A stretch of 10,874 nt of DNA from DATCVA01 sp036567205. GTDB taxonomy: Bacteria > Pseudomonadota > Gammaproteobacteria > Burkholderiales > Burkholderiaceae_B. The position numbers and the translations under genes were made by a program. How positions within the stretch are numbered: the stretch's first letter is position 1; every line of letters starts with the position of its first letter. This document shows positions 7,702 to 10,874 of this stretch, piece after piece. Location of the stretch: NCBI GenBank assembly GCA_036567205.1, contig DATCVA010000336.1, positions 1-10,874 on the forward strand, in the 5' to 3' direction. The notes under the pieces are model-generated. The model did no database searches. It was not told the DNA's origin and was given only the letters and a program-made list of their open reading frames with translations.

Positions 7702-8369
7702 ATCCAAGACGCCCCACACTACTTTCAACGTGGCTAGCAGCAACCATTCTGATTGCCGCGGCGGCCACCAGCGCGGCCCAACCTGTCGCGGCGACGCCTG
7801 AAGCCAGCCCGGCTACCGCTGCCAAGCCCCCCGCCAAACCCAATAACGGCGCAGCGGCCAAAAAACCCGAAGCTGAACCCGATACGCTGATCTTGTCAGA
7901 CACTCTCAGTTACGACGACGTCAAAAAAGAAAGCGTTTTTACAGGCAACGTCATCATGACACGCGGCCTTATGACGCTGCGCTCCGACAAACTGGTGGTG
8001 CGCGAAGATGCCGAAGGCTTTCAATACGGCACCGCCACAGTCGGTCCTAATAAACTGGTCTTTATCCGTCAGGAGGATCCCGCCAAATTCGAAGTGCTCG
8101 AAGCCAAGGGCGTGCGCGCGGAATACAATGGCAAGACCGAAGAGGTCGAAATGATCGGCCAGGCCGTTGTCACCCGTTTTGTATGCGGCAAGCAGTTCGA
8201 TCACATTAGCGGCGAACGCGTCAAATTCAATCAGGCGACCAATACCTATCAAGCCTATAGCGGGCCCAATTCGGCAAGCGCCGGCGGCCGGGTCCGTTCT
8301 ATTGCTGCGCCACGCGCCAAGTCCGACGCAGCCGCTGCCGAATGCCAGAAAAAATCAGCCAAAGGTTAA
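7698..8369 (+). CDS. lptA: LPS transport periplasmic protein LptA (OstA-like)
   Basis: LptA forms the periplasmic bridge that carries LPS from LptC to LptD at the outer membrane. The 223-residue precursor has a signal peptide (positive n-region MNPRR, hydrophobic 11-24, likely cleavage after A27 in TSAAQ). An unusual Ala/Pro/Lys-rich linker follows (~28-60). The OstA beta-jellyroll domain spans ~62-190: LILSDTLSYDD (64-74), FTGNVIMTRGLMTLRSDKLV (81-100), AEYNGKTEEVEMIGQAVVTR (141-160) and GERVKFNQATNTYQAYSG (172-189). The C-terminal ~30 residues are low-complexity. Its ATG lies inside the lptC stop (4-base overlap). Betaproteobacterial LptA proteins are often longer than the 185-residue E. 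coli one, so the linker is not alarming. Confidence 0.94.
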   Translation: MNPRRPTLLSTWLAATILIAAAATSAAQPVAATPEASPATAAKPPAKPNNGAAAKKPEAEPDTLILSDTLSYDDVKKESVFTGNVIMTRGLMTLRSDKLVVREDAEGFQYGTATVGPNKLVFIRQEDPAKFEVLEAKGVRAEYNGKTEEVEMIGQAVVTRFVCGKQFDHISGERVKFNQATNTYQAYSGPNSASAGGRVRSIAAPRAKSDAAAAECQKKSAKG

Positions 8370-8414
8370 TTCGCCTCGCGCCAAACGCAATCACTTATAC
8401 AGGCACACTGATTC

Positions 8415-9209
8415 ATGTCTTTTCCTGCTCAGCCGCATAGCGGCACGACCCGTGCTCCCAGCGCAGCTCACGGCAGCCTGCGCGCCACGGGTCTACGCAA
8501 AACCTATGGCAAGCGCACCGTTGTACACGACGTCTCCCTCTCGGTCGACAGTGGCGAGGTGGTAGGCCTGCTGGGACCCAACGGGGCTGGCAAAACCACA
8601 AGTTTCTACATGATCGTCGGCATCGTCCCCACTGACGCGGGACGAATCGAAATCGACAACACCTCGATTACCAGCATGCCCATGCATAAACGGGCCCGAA
8701 TGGGCCTGTCCTATCTGCCCCAGGACGCCTCGGTTTTCCGGCGCCTGACCGTGGAAGAAAATATTCGTGCCGTACTTGAGTTGCAGCTTGATGACTCGGG
8801 GCGAAGCCTGTCTTCCGCCCAGATCGGCGAGCATCTCGAATCGCTGCTTGATGAGTTGCAAATTGGACATATTCGGCGCAACACAGCGATCTCATTGTCG
8901 GGCGGCGAACGCCGCCGCGTCGAAATCGCCCGCGCCCTGGCCACTCACCCGCGATTTATCCTGCTTGATGAACCTTTTGCAGGTGTCGACCCTATTGCCG
9001 TAATCGAAATCCAGCGCATCGTTCAGTTTCTTAAAAGCCGTAATATCGGCGTACTCATTACCGACCACAACGTACGCGAAACACTGGGCATTTGCGATCG
9101 GGCTTACATAATCAGCGAAGGAAAAGTGCTTACAGACGGGCATCCCAGCGAAATTATCGACAATGAAGCGGTCCGAAAAGTTTACCTGGGCAAAAATTTT
9201 AAAATGTAA
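8415..9209 (+). CDS. lptB: LPS export ABC transporter ATP-binding protein LptB
   Basis: LptB is the cytoplasmic ATPase that, with LptF and LptG (not in this window), extracts LPS from the inner membrane. The 264-residue protein has all ABC motifs: Walker A GPNGAGKTT (54-62), Q-loop YLPQDASVFRRLTVEEN (100-116, Q103), signature LSGGERRR (161-168), Walker B FILLDEPFAGVDP (181-193, E186) and the switch histidine in LITDHN (214-219, H218). It carries about 20 extra N-terminal residues (Pro/Ser/Thr-rich) compared with the 241-residue E. coli protein; the conserved part begins at LRATGLRKTYGKR. A 45-bp gap separates it from lptA, longer than the other gaps in the cluster. Confidence 0.97.
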   Translation: MSFPAQPHSGTTRAPSAAHGSLRATGLRKTYGKRTVVHDVSLSVDSGEVVGLLGPNGAGKTTSFYMIVGIVPTDAGRIEIDNTSITSMPMHKRARMGLSYLPQDASVFRRLTVEENIRAVLELQLDDSGRSLSSAQIGEHLESLLDELQIGHIRRNTAISLSGGERRRVEIARALATHPRFILLDEPFAGVDPIAVIEIQRIVQFLKSRNIGVLITDHNVRETLGICDRAYIISEGKVLTDGHPSEIIDNEAVRKVYLGKNFKM

Positions 9210-9263
9210 GCAGCCGGGCCTGCCTTGCCTATGTAAAGGTCTGTTGGAGCGGCAGCGAACCAC

Positions 9264-9291
9264 TTGATTTAGTTGCCATAATCTATACACT
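9264..9291 (+). promoter_or_regulatory. possible sigma-70 promoter for hpf
   Basis: TTGATT (9264-9269) and TACACT (9286-9291) are 16 bases apart, each matching the consensus at four or more positions. TATACA (9284-9289, 14-base spacer) is an overlapping alternative. Transcription would start near 9298, giving hpf a leader of about 84 bases, independent of the lpt operon. Confidence 0.4.
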
Positions 9292-9310
9292 GAAGTTATC
9301 GAAAGCCAAA

Positions 9311-9367
9311 AAGGAGGTCTCTGAAGTTTTGTACAACGCGCATTCTGCGCACCCTGTGTTTTTTTAA
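9311..9367 (+). other. orphan Shine-Dalgarno with a 12-codon mini-ORF in the hpf leader
   Basis: AAGGAGGT (9311-9318) is fully complementary to the 16S rRNA 3' end, yet no annotated gene follows it. Ten bases later a TTG codon (9329) opens a 12-codon frame, reading as MYNAHSAHPVFF if initiated with Met. It ends at TAA (9365-9367), immediately before the hpf Shine-Dalgarno. A short inverted repeat GCGCA-TTC-TGCGC (9338-9350) lies inside it, and a T7 run (9359-9365) follows after 8 bases. It could be a leader peptide, a ribosome standby site, or a leftover from a deleted gene. What is seen is the motif; the function is unknown. Confidence 0.35.
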
Positions 9368-9368
9368 T

Positions 9369-9373
9369 AGGAG
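9369..9373 (+). promoter_or_regulatory. ribosome binding site of hpf
   Basis: AGGAG sits 8 bases before the hpf ATG at 9382 and fixes the start. It is one of the few canonical Shine-Dalgarno sites in this window. Confidence 0.75.
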
Positions 9374-9381
9374 AGCACAAC

Positions 9382-9708
9382 ATGAACCTGAGCATCACTG
9401 GTCGTCATCTTGAAGTAACCTCAGCTATTCGCGAATATGTCATGAACAAAATGGCGCGGGTAGCACGGCATTTTGATAATGTTATAGACACCCAGGTCAT
9501 GCTCTCAATAGAGCGTCTGAAACATACCGCCGAAGTCACTATGCGCTTACGCGGCAAAGACATCCATTGCGAGGCGTCCGACGAAAACCTTTATGCAGCC
9601 ATCGATTTACTGGCCGACAAAATTGATCGCCAGGTTATAAAATATAAAAGTAAAGTACAGGACCACGCCCACGAACCGGTTAAACGCCAGGAAATTCCTG
9701 CCGAGTAA
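9382..9708 (+). CDS. hpf: ribosome hibernation promoting factor, short form (HPF/YfiA family)
   Basis: HPF binds the small ribosomal subunit in the mRNA/tRNA channel and promotes inactive 100S dimers in stationary phase. The 108-residue protein is the short type found in proteobacteria (E. coli HPF is about 95), with no C-terminal dimerisation domain. It begins MNLSITGRHLEVTSAIREYV (1-20) and continues with ARVARHFDNV (25-34), the beta-strand segment AEVTMRLRGKDIHCEASDENLYAAIDLLADKI (split across ~50-81) and a basic tail RQVIKYKSKVQDH (83-95). It has a good AGGAG site and probably its own promoter. In many proteobacteria rpoN precedes it; here lptB does. Confidence 0.94.
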   Translation: MNLSITGRHLEVTSAIREYVMNKMARVARHFDNVIDTQVMLSIERLKHTAEVTMRLRGKDIHCEASDENLYAAIDLLADKIDRQVIKYKSKVQDHAHEPVKRQEIPAE

Positions 9709-9726
9709 CCGTAACTAAACCCAGGT

Positions 9727-9834
9727 TTAAAAAGCGCGTCCCCGAGTCACGCCGGGGTACAAAAACGTGTCGATAAACTCAGCCATGGCCTCAATCGCTT
9801 TGTGGATTGGGGCCTTAGTATTACTACTTTCCAT
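9727..9834 (-). CDS. possible 35-residue small protein, antisense in the hpf-ptsN gap
   Basis: An ATG at 9834 opens a 35-codon frame ending in TAA at 9727-9729. AAGGGG lies 8 bases upstream, a reasonable Shine-Dalgarno and better than those of most genes here. The predicted peptide starts MESSNTKAPIHKAIEAMAEF and ends in a Gly/Arg-rich tail (PGVTRGRAF); residues 8-24 look helical and amphipathic. I do not recognise it. It could be a real small protein, the decayed end of a lost gene, or chance. An overlapping plus-strand frame (9785-9850) is also open, so coding strand is uncertain. Its leader abuts repeat copy C. Confidence 0.28.
   Translation of the reverse strand: MESSNTKAPIHKAIEAMAEFIDTFLYPGVTRGRAF
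9787..9814. other. 10-bp-stem inverted repeat (possible RNA hairpin)
   Basis: GGCCTCAATC (9787-9796) and GATTGGGGCC (9805-9814) pair over ten positions, one of them a G-U wobble on the plus strand, around an 8-base loop GCTTTGTG. It lies 79 bases after the hpf stop. No U tract follows, so it is not a standard terminator; it could protect the 3' end of the hpf transcript or be incidental to the small ORF. Confidence 0.4.
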
Positions 9835-9849
9835 ATATGAAGCCCCTTA

Positions 9850-9950
9850 ATTCCATTTCCAAATCAAGCGTGAACGATGCCGGCTTCGCTCCCGTATCAA
9901 TATGTGCTTGCGTCTCGCCTTCGTGTTCACGTTTAATTCGGAAATGGAAT
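9850..9950. repeat. palindromic intergenic repeat, copy C (inverted relative to A and B)
   Basis: This 101-bp element has left arm ATTCCATTTCCAAATCAA (9850-9867) and right arm TTAATTCGGAAATGGAAT (9933-9950), pairing at 16 of 18 positions. Inside, CGTGAAC (9869-9875) pairs perfectly with GTTCACG (9925-9931). The GGC/GCC and CGC/GCG pairs of copy B are also present. Its reverse complement aligns with copy B along the whole length (for example the shared blocks CACGAAGGC and GCGAAGCCG), so it is the same family in the opposite orientation. It fills the space just upstream of ptsN, ending 20 bases before the preferred start. Confidence 0.82.
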
Positions 9951-9957
9951 AAGCTCA

Positions 9958-9963
9958 TATAAT
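9958..9963 (+). promoter_or_regulatory. consensus -10 box upstream of ptsN
   Basis: A perfect TATAAT ends 7 bases before the ATG at 9971. There is no good -35 at 16-18 bases; TTAATT in the right arm of repeat C (9933-9938) lies 19 bases upstream. Use of this box would start the RNA at about 9970-9971. Confidence 0.4.
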
Positions 9964-9970
9964 GTTTGCT

Positions 9971-10429
9971 ATGAACTTAATGTCACGTATTTTGCCACCG
10001 CAAAACGTTGTGCTCGACCTGGCCGCCACCAGTAAAAAACGCGCTTTTGAACAGGCCGGCCTGCTTTTCGAGAACCACCACGGGATTGCTCGAACCGCCG
10101 TCTTTCAAAGCCTTATCGCACGCGAGCGACTGGGCTCAACCGCACTGGGGCACCATATTGCCGTGCCGCACGGACGAATCAAAGGGTTAAAAGAACCCTG
10201 CGCCGCATTCATCCGCCTAGCCGACCCGGTACGTTTCGATGCCAGCGACGGACGCCTGGCCAATTTGCTGTTTTTTTTGCTGGTTCCCGAAACCGCCACG
10301 CAACTGCACCTGGATTTACTGGCCGAAATTGCCCGTCTGGTGTCCAATCCAACACTGCGCCAAGCGCTGTCGACAGAAACGGATGTTGCCGTTATTCACC
10401 GTCTGCTCACCACCGAGGCGCCCGAGTAA
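9971..10429 (+). CDS. ptsN: nitrogen-regulatory PTS protein EIIA-Ntr
   Basis: PtsN is the terminal phosphoacceptor of the PtsP-NPr-PtsN phosphorelay, which signals through protein binding and not sugar uptake. From the ATG at 9971 it has 152 residues. The phosphorylated histidine is in GHHIAVPHGRIKG (H67; E. coli PtsN uses H73 in an equivalent IPHG motif). Other family blocks are SKKRAFEQAGLLFENHHG, ARERLGSTALG and the C-terminal TQLHLDLLAEIARLVS. An upstream in-frame ATG at 9962 lies inside a TATAAT box. I prefer 9971 because MNLMSRILP matches the usual family N-terminus in length; 9980 is also possible. No Shine-Dalgarno is visible. hprK follows after 19 bases. Confidence 0.93.
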   Translation: MNLMSRILPPQNVVLDLAATSKKRAFEQAGLLFENHHGIARTAVFQSLIARERLGSTALGHHIAVPHGRIKGLKEPCAAFIRLADPVRFDASDGRLANLLFFLLVPETATQLHLDLLAEIARLVSNPTLRQALSTETDVAVIHRLLTTEAPE

Positions 10430-10448
10430 CCATACATACCGGTCTATT

Positions 10449-10874
10449 ATGCTAACCATCCAGGAACTCGTCGCTGACAATGCCAGCCAAATATCATTTA
10501 CTTGGGTAGCCGGGCTTGGATCGGCACAACGGGCAATACCTGACCTTGGCGGATCCGGAGCCGATCTGGTAGGGCATTTAAATCTAATACATCCTGCACG
10601 CATTCAGGTATTTGGCAAGGAAGAGCTGTCGTACTACACGCGGTTCGAAACCAAGCGCCGCATACATCACCTGGAAGACCTCGTTGCGGGTGGTGTTCCC
10701 GCCATACTGATCGCCGAAAACCTGTCGCCGCCCGACGATCTTCGCGAGTTTTGCAATACGCAGCAAGTTCCGCTGTTAACCGCCGATATCGATGCAGCTC
10801 AGCTCATCGATTTGCTGCGTATTTATCTTGGTAAACGCCTGGCAAGCAAAACTATCATGCACGGCGTTTTTATG
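10449..10874 (+). CDS. hprK: HPr kinase/phosphorylase, N-terminal part (runs off the right edge)
   Basis: HprK phosphorylates and dephosphorylates a serine of HPr-type proteins; in betaproteobacteria it sits with the nitrogen PTS and not with sugar transport control. The 142 residues visible cover the N-terminal domain: MLTIQELVADN (1-11), HPARIQVFGKEELSYY (48-63), GGVPAILIAENLSPPDDL (81-98) and VPLLTADIDAAQLIDLL (107-123). The last residues, KRLASKTIMHGVFM (129-142), are the family segment just before the P-loop kinase domain. The catalytic P-loop and signature motif lie beyond the window. Its position 19 bp after ptsN and the conserved order suggest cotranscription. No Shine-Dalgarno is seen. 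Confidence 0.93.
   Translation, partial: MLTIQELVADNASQISFTWVAGLGSAQRAIPDLGGSGADLVGHLNLIHPARIQVFGKEELSYYTRFETKRRIHHLEDLVAGGVPAILIAENLSPPDDLREFCNTQQVPLLTADIDAAQLIDLLRIYLGKRLASKTIMHGVFM

Noticed and set aside
9338..9365. GCGCA-TTC-TGCGC hairpin with T7 run as an intrinsic terminator before hpf
   Set aside because: The stem is only five pairs and the T run begins eight bases after it, so it does not fit a standard intrinsic terminator.

Overview
The window looks like chromosomal core sequence of a betaproteobacterium, most likely from the Alcaligenaceae (Bordetella/Achromobacter/Advenella/Pusillimonas relatives). The evidence is the gene order kdsD-kdsC-lptC-lptA-lptB-hpf-ptsN-hprK, an EIIA-Ntr gene followed directly by HPr kinase, a DUF3683-type FAD-linked oxidase near ilvA, and moderately GC-rich sequence. 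The taxonomy is inferred from family knowledge, not from a search. No tRNA, rRNA, CRISPR array, prophage or transposase gene is visible.

Left part (1-5294): a large FAD-linked oxidoreductase on the minus strand runs off the left edge. Upstream of it are two adjacent ~103-bp palindromic repeats (copies A and B), then a minus-strand YqaA/DedA-family membrane protein whose stop codon touches copy B. Divergent from yqaA is ilvA (biosynthetic threonine deaminase). ilvA converges on apt (adenine phosphoribosyltransferase), and the two share a perfect 14-bp-stem bidirectional terminator.

Middle part (5480-9209): a tight plus-strand lipopolysaccharide cluster. kdsD and kdsC act in Kdo synthesis (arabinose-5-P isomerase and Kdo-8-P phosphatase). 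lptC, lptA and lptB encode the inner-membrane bitopic protein, the periplasmic bridge and the cytoplasmic ATPase of the LPS transport machine. kdsD to lptA are spaced by 2 to 3 bases or overlap by 4, so they are very probably one operon; lptB follows after 45 bp.

Right part (9210-10874): hpf (short ribosome hibernation factor), ptsN (EIIA-Ntr) and the first 142 codons of hprK. The rpoN gene (sigma-54), which commonly lies between lptB and hpf in proteobacteria, is not here. Its place holds a 172-bp gap with a plausible promoter and an orphan perfect Shine-Dalgarno followed by a 12-codon mini-ORF. The 253-bp hpf-ptsN gap holds a third, inverted copy (C) of the palindromic repeat, a possible 35-residue antisense gene, and a perfect TATAAT box placed so that a transcript could begin at the ptsN ATG.

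The most novel item is the palindromic repeat family. Three copies share 18-bp terminal inverted repeats and a nested internal palindrome. Two paired positions differ between copies B and C in a way that keeps the pairing, which points to maintained hairpin or inverted-repeat structure (MITE- or Correia-like). The protein-coding genes themselves are ordinary.
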